Counted from the stretch's first letter, positions 48,061 through 59,836 are shown. The stretch: 64,000 nt of DNA from Panopea generosa (GCA_029582155.1 CM055901.1:3765482-3829481), one strand, 5' to 3'. Program-made: numbers and translations. Notes: generated by a model from the letters alone, not told the origin.

Positions 48061-48399
48061 ATAATTTTTACCAATCTATTAAAGTTTTGTCTAACACACA
48101 CACACACACACATCAAAGTAAAAGCACCATATATAACAAAACAAACAAGTGATAGCCAAAGTTGTGTTTGTAGGTCATTAATTTGCCTCTTGACCATTAT
48201 AAATTTCGAACTATATGTCGTTATATTCTGATTTTAGATAAGACGGTTTGGTGATGAGGTTAACAATAGCTTCTGAGGTAGATATAGAAAGTCACAACAG
48301 GATTAGGTTGGAGCCTCATGTTCTTGATCATACAATATCTAGTAATGGTTTTACATAGGAAAGATCTATTTACAGCGATATAGATTTTAAAAGAATAAT

Positions 48400-49500
48400 G
48401 ATGCAATGCTTTGAAAAACATATTATATATGATACTCTCGTTTTAGATTTTATTAATTTCACTGTTATTACAAATTCTTTAAACAGGACTCTGTGACACA
48501 ATGGTAGCGTATCTGACTCCAGTACAGAAGGTTGCGTGTTCGAATCACGTCAGCGTTAAAGAATTTTTCGTGTGATAACCTTTTTATTTATCAAGAAATG
48601 GTAAGAAAAATTCACAAGATTGTGACAGACAAAACGAACAAGGAAAATAACATCACTTATTTGTCTCCTAATCATTATTGATAATTGATCTCTATCGTAA
48701 ACAGTATTTTTTATCATGCTCTTAGAACACCCTTTTTCAAAGACACACTATGGAAAGAACTCTGAAGTAAATAAAGCCGAACTTTTCAATATTTAGTTGC
48801 AATATGAAGAAAAATTTAAAATTGATCTGTTCTGAAAAGAAGATATTCTGGCGTCTAGTTGTGAAGGTAAGGGTAAACAACAACTAATCCAAATTTACAG
48901 AATATTTGTAAGAGTAATCTCCCTTAGACATCTCTAGACTTGTACTAGAACCACGTCAGAGTCATCCTATGGTAACTGTAATCTTGTGGTTGTGCAGGTA
49001 CAGGTGCAGATGCAGGTGATAAGTGTAGTGACACCTGTGTTTCCCGTACATTGGGGAAAATGGCATATTTATATCATTCTTCATACAACTGTCATTTCCT
49101 CTAGCATATCGAGGGGTGTAATAAGTCAAGCACAAAATAATGATAAGAAGTATGATACTTTTGTCTTGTTTAAGATTATCCTGTTTGTGAATATATCAAC
49201 ATTAATTTCACCCCAGTCGACAGAGACCCGTAAAGTTTTAACCATTATTTTCATGCACACGCGCACTCTCTTTATAACGAATAATCTCTTATATATATAT
49301 ACTACCGCGATATACATATTATAGATGTATAATAACATTACCTCACCCATTCACAATTCCTCACCTGGGGACAGTGTGACAATTACAGTGGAAGGGTGCA
49401 CTAAAGTACTGCACACCAGTAACAGTTCTTAGCTGGGGGTCAACTTGTTTGAGAATTCTTTTTAGATAAAACTAGAATTAGTGCAAAAATGCAAACTTAC
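48400..49500. repeat. Segmental duplication S3 (third copy)
   Basis: Collinear with 46560-47690 and 51400-52345 (tRNA pseudogene, CTCTATCGTAAACAGTATTT, ACAACTAATCCAAATTTACA, GTGTAGTGACACCTGTGTTT, CATATCGAGGGGTGTAATAA, ACAGTTCTTAG). More diverged than S1 versus S2. Confidence 0.8.
48487..48558 (+). pseudogene. tRNA-Trp pseudogene
   Basis: GACTCTGTGACACAATGG head, CCA retained (CTCCAGTA), 3' acceptor CAGCGTTA. Several stems are broken. Confidence 0.78.
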
Positions 49501-49704
49501 TGTTTATGTTGTTTTAAATGTCTGTTATAGGACGGAAATACGCAAGACTAAAACTGACGTGTGTATTTTTACAGTCTAGATAATAAAGTTATAAGACTAA
49601 TTCCTGATATACAATTACGATATTTTTAAATTTATATTCCTCAAGTTTTGGTTTCGTATTCAATTTGTTATCAATGCGACTGTAATATCACGATTATTCA
49701 ACAA

Positions 49705-49777
49705 GACTCCCTTGGCACAACGGTAGTGCGTCTGACTCCAGATCAGAAGGTTGCATGTTCGAATCACCTCGTGGTCA
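49705..49777 (+). pseudogene. tRNA-Trp-like, 73 nt, mutated
   Basis: One extra base in the acceptor/D junction (GACTCCCTTGGCACAACGG), T stem GCATG/CACCT disrupted, acceptor 3' CGTGGTC. CCA anticodon retained; no T4 immediately downstream. Confidence 0.72.
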
Positions 49778-50638
49778 AACAATTCTTATCAATCGATCAT
49801 TATTCTGTAATATATAGACAAGTGATAGACACAGTAATGTTTGTACGTCGTAGTTAATTGATTTGCATTTTGATAATTCTACATTATACCATGACAATAC
49901 ATGACGTTATACTCGATCGATACCGTCTGCAATATTGTTTATCATTGAACAATGTTGACTAGGTAGTGAAGTGCTAAACCAAGCTGAATGTTGTTTCTTG
50001 TATTTTTACGAGTGTAAAATATATGATCAATAATTTAACAAATTAATCATAAAAACTGAACTGACGTATTGTTTTCGTTATTGTAATTTATTACAAGCGT
50101 AGTGTAATGGTACGTTTGGACAATTACTCTTACTCTTTTCCTCATCAATATCTGATCCACCAGCATAATGAGTATTACATTTATTTTCTTTCTGTGTCGA
50201 ATCCTAAAACATCCATGGTTAAATAAATAGATATTAATTAACAGAAACAAAAAATCAGTTATCCTTGTAACATTATTTTTAAGATGGTATAGCACCATTT
50301 TCAAAAATGTATCAATACAGTGTATTGTGTATATGCTTGACATGGAGTACCATACATACCATTGAAATATTATAAAGGTGACTATTGAGTGAGTGAGCGA
50401 GTCTTGTTTTATGTGAGACGGGTGCAGGATAAAACCAAATATTACGTTGTTGCAAATACACTACTAAATAATTGTTATACCCCTGAAAGTAAATTTTTAA
50501 AAAGGAATAATGATGCAAAGCTTTAAAATACATTCTACTTTCGTTCTTGTTTCGCTTATCTGCAAAATAAAAGTATAGTAATATATATAGTGAAAGTGTT
50601 TCACCACTACCGCTGTAAAGACGCCATGAACACAATAA

Positions 50639-50710
50639 GACTCCGTGGCGCAACGGTAGCGCGTCTGACTCCAGATCAGAAGGTTGCGTGTTCGAATCAC
50701 GTCGGGGTCA
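50639..50710 (+). tRNA. tRNA-Trp (anticodon CCA), intact
   Basis: Identical over 72 nt to 45700-45771, same near-identical flanks and T7 terminator. Confidence 0.96.
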
Positions 50711-50934
50711 TACATTTTTTTCCCAAGCAATACGCTTATTTAAACACGAGTGATGTAAGGTAAAATTAATGAAAATTGACGCTTGTCATTTTAAAGATCA
50801 GACGACAATGTTCGAACTATAGCTCTCATTGGTCTACCTGGTAAGGCGCATGCAAAAGTTTGAAATGTACATATACTAATCAAGTTCCGGTTTCGTTTTT
50901 CGATTATTCACAAAACCATAAATACTTTCAATAA

Positions 50935-51006
50935 GATTCCATGACGAAATATTTGCGCTTCTGGCTTCATATCAGAAAGTTGTGTGTTCGAATCACTTCT
51001 AGGTCA
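50935..51006 (+). pseudogene. tRNA-Trp pseudogene, anticodon lost
   Basis: GATTCCATGACGAAATATTT head; the anticodon region reads CTGGCTTCATATCAG, so CCA is gone. The B box GTGTTCGAATC persists. Paralogue of 46006-46076. Confidence 0.78.
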
Positions 51007-51306
51007 AACTATTTGTTAATCAATAAACCTTTTGTCTTACACACACACAGGCCAAAGAAGAGGCAGCACAAGAAAATCACTGCCAAGTGAAATATAATGA
51101 ATGTTGGTACATTATTTATTTATCTCAAAGTTTCTATTCTTAAATGTAATTCAAGGTCGTATGTATACTCGAACTATACCGTCTACAATATGTTTTAATT
51201 TGTTTAAATACGCGCCTTATACTTTTTGGGCACAGATTACCTAAAACTTCGAAACTCATTTAAACATGAATAAGGCTATTAATACACACATATTTTATGA
51301 CGGAGA

Positions 51307-51308
<2 letters not shown>

Positions 51309-51353
<45 letters not shown>

Positions 51354-51376
51354 AGATGTGGAGGGAGAGAGAGAGT
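51309..51376. repeat. (GA)n microsatellite
   Basis: GA run with GGAGAGAGATG variants; matches the GA tract at 46342-46383 in the paralogous block. Confidence 0.95.
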
Positions 51377-51417
51377 AGTAACTGTGGTAGATGAAGATAA
51401 TCTGCACCAGGATCAGT

Positions 51418-51468
51418 GTAAGTCTGACTCCAGATCAGCAGGTTGCGTATTCAAATCACGTTGGACTA
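51418..51468 (+). pseudogene. tRNA-Trp 3' fragment
   Basis: Begins at the anticodon arm (GTAAGTCTGACTCCAGATCA); the acceptor 5' strand and D arm are missing. Paralogue of 46599-46670 with a 5' deletion. Confidence 0.75.
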
Positions 51469-52463
51469 AATGTTTTTATTCATGAAATATTTGTTAAGCA
51501 CCCCCTTACACTAAAGAAAATGTATTAAGTATGGTGACAAGAAACCCACAAGATGTCGACAGACAAAACAAACAAGGACAGTGACGAAAATGAAAATATA
51601 TATCACATTAATAATTGATCTTTATCGTAAACAGTATTTTTCATCATGATCATTGAACAAGCTTTTTCAAAGACACGCTAGGGAATTTACATTAAAGTAA
51701 ATAACGAGACATGCTATTTAATATTGATGAATGTGCAATATAAAGGACAATTCAAAATTATTTAATTCTGAAAAGAAAATATTTTGGCGTCTTGTTTTCA
51801 ATATTCGAATTTGACATTAGGTGTGAAATAAATTAAAGGTACACAACAACTTATCCAAATTTACAGGGTATCTGTAAGAGTAACTTCCCTTAGACTTATC
51901 AAGATTTGTGCTAGAACAACAGTGATAGTATCAGCACTCGTGCAGGTTTCTGCAGTTACATGTGATTAGTATAGTGGCACCAGTGTTTCCCGTACACTGG
52001 AGAATCTGGCAGATTTATTTCATTCTTCATACAACTGTTATTTCCTCTAGTATATCGAGGGGTGTAATATGTCCAGCACATAATAATGATAATAAGTATG
52101 AGTAATTTTGTCTTGTTTGAGATTATCTTGTTTTTGAATATATCAACATTAATTTCACCCCGGTCGACCTATATATATATTACCGCGATGTACATATTAT
52201 TGTTGTATAATGACATTACCTCACAAATTCACAATTCCTCTCCTGGGGACAGTGTGGCAATTGCTACGGATGGGTGCACTAAAGTACTCCCCACCAAAAC
52301 TAGAATCAGTACAAAAATGCAAACTGACTGTTTATGTTGTTTTAAATGTTTAATTGTATTTTGTATACAGAACTTGCTTTATATTATTTGGAATTATAGT
52401 CCAGTACCAGTATTTTTCCCGATGACACAATTTCTCGACGTCCAATTAACCGAATCGCGGTAA

Positions 52464-53240
52464 TAAGTATACTGATGTAAAATCAAAATGGCTGACTGCA
52501 TATTATAAATAACCACTGTTGTTTCATGATTTTGTTGTTTTTAAAGGGACGTTTAACAGAAATAACTTTTAGAAGAAATATTTAGGGCAATAATATATAT
52601 ATATATATAGTAATAAGAATTAAGTTGAGAACTTTATTTTATAGAATCGCAATAATAATATAACCAGTAAATATCTGTCATGTTTGATATTTGCCACCAA
52701 TATAAAACATTATGTTCAATAATCGAGCTGAGTTTTTCAAATACAAGTAACTGAGTCATTAATGAGATACACATCGTTGTCTTATTCAGAATGTGCAATA
52801 TACGAGACACAAAAATATTTCATTTTTGAAAAATACTAATTCGGATATTTCAATATTGTATTTTATCATAAACGTCGATGCCGGATTACGTTGTGAAGGT
52901 AAATACATCATGGTAATATTCACAGGAATATTCGTAAACGTGCTCCTCATTAACCTATTGTTAAAACTGGACATTTACATCTAATCAATTGTAGTGCATG
53001 GGAATAAATTTCATAAATACATTCAAATATCCTGATAGATATATCAGATATGGTCCTTACACTAACACAACAACCAAATCCCGGTCAAAGATGAACTTAT
53101 TTCACCAGGAATGATGCAATTACCTGAAATAATACTACTACTTTCGTTCTTGTTTGGACCAATATTCAAACGTTGTTAAGCAATATCACTGTAAATACAT
53201 AGCTGCACTAAGACCTAATGTCGTAACAGTAGCATTTCCG
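52464..53240. other. Unique AT-rich spacer
   Basis: (AT)n at 52592-52608. A weak tRNA-Trp-like trace (AATGTCGTAACAGTAGCATT) lies near 53217-53240. No gene recognised. Confidence 0.4.
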
Positions 53241-53396
53241 ACTTTTGTATGTATTTTTACAGTCCAGATAATGAAGCTCTAATAATAATTTCTGGTATGC
53301 GAATGCAATATTTTTAGATATATATTCCTCAAGTTTCGGTTTCGTATTAAGTTTATTATGAATCAATACCACTGTTATATCACGTATATTCAACAA

Positions 53397-53468
53397 GACT
53401 CCGTGGCGCAACGGTAGCGCGTCTGACTCCAGATCAGAAGGTTGCGTGTTCGAATCACGTCGGGGTCA
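53397..53468 (+). tRNA. tRNA-Trp (anticodon CCA), intact
   Basis: Identical 72-nt sequence to the other intact copies; a T6 run follows six bases downstream. The upstream 150 bp (CAAGTTTCGGTTTCGTATTA...CACGTATATTCAACAA) match those of 47991 and 49705, whose tRNAs are damaged. Confidence 0.96.
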
Positions 53469-53469
53469 A

Positions 53470-54034
53470 ACACTTTTTTCAATCAATAATTATTTTGTTA
53501 TATATACACACCAAAGTAAATGCACCATGCACCATACATAACTGGATAGCTAAGTGATAGACACAGTTATGTTTGTAGGTCGTAGGTGATTAATTTGCAT
53601 TTCGATCATTTTACATGATATCATGACATTACACGTCGTTACTCTCGGTCGATACCGTCTAAAATATTGTTTATCATTGAACAATGTTGACTAGGTAGTG
53701 AAGTAAGTGCTAAACCAAGCCAATAGTTGTACTTTATAATAAAGGAATCAATGATTTATCATTTTATCATAAAAATATGAACCGACGTATTGTTTTCGTT
53801 ATTGTAATTTATTACAATCGTATGTGATGGTACGTTTGGACCGTAATCCCTCGGACTCTTCTCCGCATCAATATCTAATCCAACAGTAAAATGATTTAAA
53901 TTTCTTTTTCTTTCTGTGTCCAATTATATGCATTCATCGGGTAAATTAATATATTTTAATTAACAGAAACAAAATATTCAGTTATATTTGTTTCATTCTA
54001 TTTAATAGAGTATAACGCAATTTCAAAAATGTTG
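53470..54034. other. Duplicated cluster spacer
   Basis: Same order of blocks as 49780-50330 (GTGATAGACACAGT, CGATACCGTCTA, GTTGACTAGGTAGTGAAGT, GACGTATTGTTTTCGTTATT, GACTCTTCTCCGCATCAATA). No gene. Confidence 0.7.
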
Positions 54035-54035
54035 T

Positions 54036-54232
54036 ACACATCCTGTTCGTATTGCTTTATTGGTGGAGCCAACCCTCAAAATGCAAGTATGTAGAACCAC
54101 TATTATTTCCCAAGTAACCGATTAACGTTTTCGCATATTTGTTGACAGATATGGACTCGAACCCACGACCTTAGCGGTAAGAGGTAAGTAGGCGTTAGAC
54201 GACAACACCTTAGATGCCGAAGCCATGTATTT
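54036..54232 (-). mobile_element. SINE family A'
   Basis: Minus strand: AAGGTGTTGTCGTCTAACGC, TACCTCTTACCGCTAAGGTC, GTGGGTTCGAGTCC, GCATTTTGAGGGTTGGCTCC. Same subfamily as 41.3 and 45.05 kb. Confidence 0.8.
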
Positions 54233-54654
54233 CATTGCTGAGGGAGTTTGTTTGTTTTCTAACAGAGAGAGAGAAAGAACGGGAGAGATAAAGCGATATA
54301 TATATATACAAAGGGAGGTAATTAAAATTCAAAACAACGGAATATACTCATTCACAATGCATGATATATATATGGAGATAATAATTTGTGAATAACCAAG
54401 AAATAAATGCACAGACCAGACTGCGGCGAACGTGCCTGGCTACAATGCAAACCATAGACACAATATCAAGGCCTCTGCCAAACCAATAAATTTGGTGTCG
54501 ACCATGACTTATATACTTTGGATTTACATGCAACATATCTGGTCTGGACGGACAATTTACATACATGAACTATTAGCTTAATATGAGTAGGATCCAGTTA
54601 AGGATTCATGACAACTCACATGCTATATAAAGGACATATTTATAAACCCGTTGG

Positions 54655-54704
<50 letters not shown>

Positions 54705-54942
54705 ATATAACCACTTATTTAGATTAAAATATCATATCAAACATTTATAATGTAATTATAACAATATCTTGCAGCAATCTTGATATAGTTTTTAGTTTAT
54801 TACAATATAAACGTTTGCTATGATATTTGAATTTAAATAAATGGTTAACGAGTCACACTTTAAGTAGAGTGAATAAAGTATCAGACCAAGTACCAAGGCA
54901 TTGAACACACAATAGTTAGTAATTAACAAGATAATTGATTGG
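54233..54942. other. Unique AT-rich DNA
   Basis: Short GA runs near 54265, (TA)n at 54658-54701. The 72-codon minus frame at 54348-54566 has no family signature. Confidence 0.5.
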
Positions 54943-54944
54943 AA

Positions 54945-55217
54945 ATTGAGCATCATTTGTATGCCATTAATGGCTAAAAGACGATCAGTTAACCTAACCG
55001 CTGTTTCCTGGGATATTGAAAGGTTAACAAGTACTCGAGCGCACCCTATCTCCGCAAGTAACTGATAACATTCCCACTTGAATCAGCGGCGAGAGACGAA
55101 TGAAACTGAGACACAATGTCAAATATCAATCATCACGGAGACTGTTGCCGGGCGGGGATTCGAACTCACGACCCCTTGATTGATAGTCAGACGCTTTACC
55201 GACTTGGCCCGGCCAAG
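54945..55217 (-). mobile_element. tRNA-derived SINE, family B
   Basis: Minus strand: head GGCCGGGCCAAGTCGGTAAA (A box), CGTGAGTTCGAATCCCCGCC (B box), GCAACAGTCTCCGTGATGAT, TCTCGCCGCTGATTCAAGTG, GTTACTTGCGGAGATAGGG, ending CAATTTCCAATCAAT. A complete-looking copy. Confidence 0.86.
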
Positions 55218-55340
55218 ATAAATATATATTTAAAATTAATGATGCTATACTTTGAAATATAAGTATACTTCTTTCGTTTTAGTTTCGCTTAAGTATTAAG
55301 TTTAGAACTTTATTTTACCGCTACCACTGCAATAAAGAAA

Positions 55341-55412
55341 GACTCCGTGACGCAACGGTAACGCGTCTGACTCCAGTTCAGAAGGTTGAGTGTTCGAATC
55401 ACGTCGGGGTCA
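55341..55412 (+). pseudogene. tRNA-Trp-like with broken D and T stems
   Basis: 72 nt, CCA anticodon. D stem ACGC/ACGC cannot pair at its ends, and T stem GAGTG/CACGT has an A-G mismatch. A TTTT follows. Probably inactive. Confidence 0.7.
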
Positions 55413-55432
55413 AATGTTTTATTCGTTTAAGC

Positions 55433-55433
<1 letters not shown>

Positions 55434-55481
<48 letters not shown>
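55434..55481. repeat. (CA)n microsatellite
   Basis: Pure ACACAC run directly after the tRNA-like locus; an equivalent short CA run is at 48093-48110 after the 47991 locus. Confidence 0.96.
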
Positions 55482-56480
55482 GAAACATACAATGCAATTA
55501 CATGACAACATGGCGACAAATGAAACTAACATGAAATGTGACGTCATTTATTTGTCTCTTAATCATTATATCTGTCATGTTTCTATTAGATCTTTATCAT
55601 TAACCGTAATTTTCACATAAATTGATAAGCCAAATCATTTTAGCTCTGAAAACTAATGATTCTAGATACAACGTTACTTAGAAACTCTACAACAGGATCA
55701 TTAGGTTGGAGTGTCATGTCACTAAGTAATGGAAAACTCTATTTACAACGATATAAATTTTAAAGGGATTATATTGGCAAGTTACACATACACGCTGTTA
55801 ATCCAGACTTTTCCTGTATGCAGTGTGCACAAAATAATGCTTACGTATTGACTTATAACCTTTATTTACTTTAGAGTTATCACATTAACAGTAATGAAAT
55901 ATTGGCCAAAACTAAAATATGTTCGCAATAAAGTATTGCCTTTTTTTATCAAGAAATGGTAAGAAGAAACTCACCAGATGAGGACAGATAAAATATATAA
56001 GGAAAATGTAGTTATTTATTTGTCTCCCAATCATTATCTGTCGTGCCCGGCTATACTTGATCTTTATCGTAAACAGTATTTTTCATCATTTTCAGCATAG
56101 GACAAGCTTTTTCAAAGACTCAATAAGGAAAGGACATTGAAGTAAATACGTAGACGTGCTGTTAAATATTTAAATATGTGCAACATAAAGGGTAATTTAG
56201 AATTGTTTCATTTTGAGAAATAAAAATCTAGGTATGGCGTCTCGAAAAACTTCCATTATTCGAATTAAAGCACTGAGTCGTCGAACTAAATAAAGGAGTG
56301 AAGGTAAGGGTAGATAACAAATGACCCAAATAAACAGGAATACCCGTGATATTACTCTCCCTTACACTTGAATTTTCTCTGCATTAATATTTGACCTGCC
56401 GAAGATATAATCAAACACATTTGCTTTTTTTTCATATTGAATATATTACTTTTGTATTTTGATTTTGCTAGTGAATTGAG
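55482..56480. other. Spacer containing a fourth, diverged copy of the duplicated block
   Basis: About 55930-56370 matches S1-S3 (TCAAGAAATGGTAAGAAGAA, TCTTTATCGTAAACAGTATT, AAGCTTTTTCAAAGACTCAA, ATGACCCAAATAAACAGGAA). No gene. Confidence 0.65.
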
Positions 56481-56481
56481 A

Positions 56482-56509
56482 CGGATGGATGGACGGACAG
56501 GCAGGCAGC

Positions 56510-56552
<43 letters not shown>

Positions 56553-56586
56553 ACAGGCAGGCAGGCAGGCAGGCAGACAGGCAGGA
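56482..56586. repeat. (GGCA)n microsatellite
   Basis: GGAT/GGAC units at the left grade into GGCA with occasional GACA, as in the 24.2-kb tract. Confidence 0.96.
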
Positions 56587-56815
56587 AGAGTGGTTTAAGA
56601 CGCCGTCACAAGATCACTTACTTCTCACCGCTAAGGTCGTAGGTTCGATTCCGCTTGCTCCAAAAACTTTATGTGAGAAAGTTCCCAGCTACTTGCGGAA
56701 GGACGGTGGTTCTACTCAGTCTGACTCAGTCTGAGGTCTTCCTCCACCAGTACAACTGGATATGCCATATATAGCCTGAAATGTGTTGAAAATGGCCGCG
56801 TTTACCGAACCTCAT
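56587..56815 (+). mobile_element. SINE family A, 5'-truncated head
   Basis: GTGGTTTAAGACGCCGTCAC, TCTCACCGCTAAGGTCGTAG, GGTTCGATTCC, CTGAGGTCTTCCTCCACCAG and CCTGAAATGTGTTGAAAATG. The GGCA microsatellite ends exactly where the tRNA A box should begin. Confidence 0.85.
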
Positions 56816-56999
56816 TTCCCTTTCTTTCTCAGTTGTAAAAACATCCTACCCTAGCGTGATGGCTTTTTTGTTAGTGGTATTTGTGTTTGTGTTATTTTAA
56901 GAATCAACATTTACTGTTGAAAATGTCACTAAAAGGAATATTTTGTTAAGCGGTGTATCGGTTTTGGCAATAAGTTGAACTATGGAAGCAAAATAACTG

Positions 57000-58500
57000 C
57001 TTTCAACCCAACTGACCATGTATGTAACGTTTTCAACTCAACTGACCATGTATACAATAATTTCAACGCAAATGACCATGTAAACAATGTTTTTATTCCA
57101 ACTGACCATGTTTACAATGTTTTCAACTCAACTGACCATGTAAACAATGTTTTTATCCCAACTGGCCATGTATACAATGACTTCAACTCAACTGACCATG
57201 TATATAATATTTCCAACCCAACTGACCATGAATACAATGTTTTCAACTCAACTGACAATGTATATAATATTTCAAACCCAACTTACCATGTATGCAATGT
57301 TTTCAACTCAACTGACCATGTATGCAATATTTTCAACTCAACTAACCATGTATGCAATATTTTTAACGCAACTTACCATGTATGCAATATTTTCAACTCA
57401 ACTGACCATGTATGCAGTATTTCCAACCCAACTGACCATGTATGCAATATTTTCAACTCAACTGTCCATGTATATAATATGTCCAACCCAGCTGACCATG
57501 TATGTAATGTTTTCAAAGTAACTGACCATGTATGCAATATTTTCAACTCAACTGACCATGTAATTAATATTTCCAATCCAACTTATAATGTATGCAATGT
57601 TTTCAACTCAACTGACCATATATGCAATATTTCCAACCCAGCTGACCATGTATGCAATATTTTCAACTTAACTGTCCATGTATATAATATGTCCAACCCA
57701 GCTGACCATGTATGTAATGTTTTCAACGCAACTGACCATGTATGCAATATTTTCAACTCAACTGACCATGTAATTAATATTTCCAATCCAACTTATAATG
57801 TATGCAATGTTTTTAACTCAACTGACCATGTATGCAATATTTCCAACCCTACTTACCATGTATGCAATATTTTCAACTCAACTGACCATGTATATAATAT
57901 TTCCAACCCTACTTACCATGTTTGCAATGTTTTCAATTCAACTGACCATGTATGCAGTATTTTCAACTCAACTGACCATGTATGCAATATTTTCAATTCA
58001 ACTAACCATGTTTGCAATATTTTCAATTCAAATGACCACGTATACAATATTTTCAATTCAACTGATCAAGTATAAAATGTTCAACTGACCACGTATATAA
58101 TGTTTTCAATTCAACTGACCACGTATACAATGTTTTCAATTCAACTAACCATGTTTGCAATATTTTCAATTCAACTGAACATGTATATAATATTTCCAAT
58201 CCAGCTTATAATGTATGCAATATTTTCAACTCAACTGACCATGTATATAATATTTCCAACCCTTCTAACCATGTATGCAATGTTTTCAATTCAACTGACC
58301 ATGTATGCAATATTTTCAACTCAACTGTCTATGTATGCAATATTTTCAATTCAACTAACCATGTTAGCAATATTTTCAATTCAACTGACCATGTTTACAA
58401 TATTTTCAATTCAACTGACCATGTTTACAATATTTCAACTCAACTGACCATGTATACAATGTTTTCAATTCAACTGACCATATATGAAATAATTTTTTCA
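57000..58500. repeat. 30-bp minisatellite array
   Basis: About 50 copies of TGCAATATTTTCAACTCAAC + TGACCATGTA. A seven-unit (210-bp) higher-order block is visible between about 57370 and 57790 by the recurring variants GTAATTAATATTTCCAATCC and GTCCATGTATATAATATG. The unit is ten codons and stop-free in three frames, giving a 366-codon plus frame (56975-58075) with an N-S-T-D-H-V-C-N-I-F repeat, plus shorter frames in another phase and on the minus strand. No sign that any frame is used. Confidence 0.95.
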
Positions 58501-58763
58501 AACTAGTCATCACGCTATGAGGAAATACTTAATATCGAGTAACATTACTTTTAAGAACTAAAATGATCATGCTGATATGTGAAAAATATGGTTGATGATA
58601 GAGATCTAGTACAAACATATATAATGATTAAGAGATAAATAAATGACGTCACATTTGTTGTTAGTTTCATATGTCACTGTGTTGTGAGTTACTTGGTACC
58701 ATACATGGTATGTATTTGATGAGTGTGTTTCAAAAAATCTATTGTTTGAAAAGAAAATAAATA
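58501..58763. other. Spacer
   Basis: AT-rich, no feature recognised. Confidence 0.3.
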
Positions 58764-58835
58764 TGACCCCGACGTGATTCGAACACGCAACCTTCTGATC
58801 TGGAGTCAGACGCGCTACCGTTGCGCCACGGAGTC
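58764..58835 (-). tRNA. tRNA-Trp (anticodon CCA), intact
   Basis: Reverse complement is identical to the other four intact genes over 72 nt. On the minus strand the first T4 appears about nine bases downstream. Rightmost member of the cluster. Confidence 0.95.
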
Positions 58836-58978
58836 TTTAAAGTAGGAGTAGCAAAAACAAGTTTTCAACCAAATACTAAAACGAAACTAGAATCTTTCAA
58901 AGCATTGCATCATTGTTTTAAATACTTGGTCTGATCCTATATTCGTCCGTCTTGCTTAAAGTCAATCACGTTAACATA

Positions 58979-59032
<54 letters not shown>

Positions 59033-59440
59033 GTTTGATATACGATATCGTTACCTTTACGTTGTTATTCATTTCTTACTTCGATAGTGTTGTTTTTCGT
59101 TTGGTAAAAAATGAACTAAGGAAGATATGCATAATTGTATATTTAGTTCATTCGAAAAGACAGTTTTTATCTTATCTTTTCTAATCAGATATTTATTTAT
59201 GAATCTACTTATGAATCATTATTAGTAACTGGAACGTTGGTGACACATTTTCATACCAGGTCAAGTATATTCACGCCAAGTATATTCAAGTGTTTTCTGA
59301 AATAAAATTGTCACAAACAGCCATTCTGTCCCCAAACACTTACATATGCCTCGTTAAGCTGTTAACAAATTAATTGGTTTCCTTCCTGCGAGACGTCTCC
59401 TAATTTAAAGATGATCACTTAATATGCAAAACGTAAATTA
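58836..59440. other. Spacer with (CT)n
   Basis: (CT)n at 58982-59030; the flank at 58860-58925 resembles the reverse complement of other tRNA-Trp upstream regions (ATGCAATGCTTTGAAA). No gene. Confidence 0.5.
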
Positions 59441-59454
59441 GATATCAGTTGTTA

Positions 59455-59836
59455 AATAATAATAATAATGATGATGATCTTATAACAATACCAATAGTGA
59501 TAATTATGATTATAATGAATTACAACATTAATAAAAATAAAAATAACAATAACAATAACATATACAACAACAATAGTGATAATGATTATAATAATAATAA
59601 TAACAATAACAACAACAAAAATAATAACAATAACAACAGTAATAATAATAATTATCTAATAACAATATCAACACTGATAATAATAATGACAATGATAATC
59701 AAAATAATATTGATAATAATAATAATGAATAACAACATTAATGAATATAATAATAACAACAACAACAATAATAATGAATAATATCATTAATAATAAACGA
59801 ATAATAATGAATAACAACATTAATAATAATAATAAT
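59455..59836. repeat. AAT/AAC trinucleotide microsatellite
   Basis: Long mixture of AATAAT, AACAAC and GATAAT trinucleotides with a 110-codon Asn/Ile frame that is not a gene. Confidence 0.95.

Larger units (their letters stand above)
50339..52463. repeat. Segmental duplication S2
   Basis: Collinear partner of 45229-47800 (see that entry). It lacks most of the GAGT expansion and the G-rich expansion seen in S1, and its internal SINE-flanking portion differs at the left edge. Confidence 0.85.

Noticed and set aside
56975-58075. 366-codon N-S-T-rich repeat protein gene
   Set aside because: It follows from a 30-bp unit open in three frames. No start context, domain or selection pattern favours this frame; kept only as a checkable finding.
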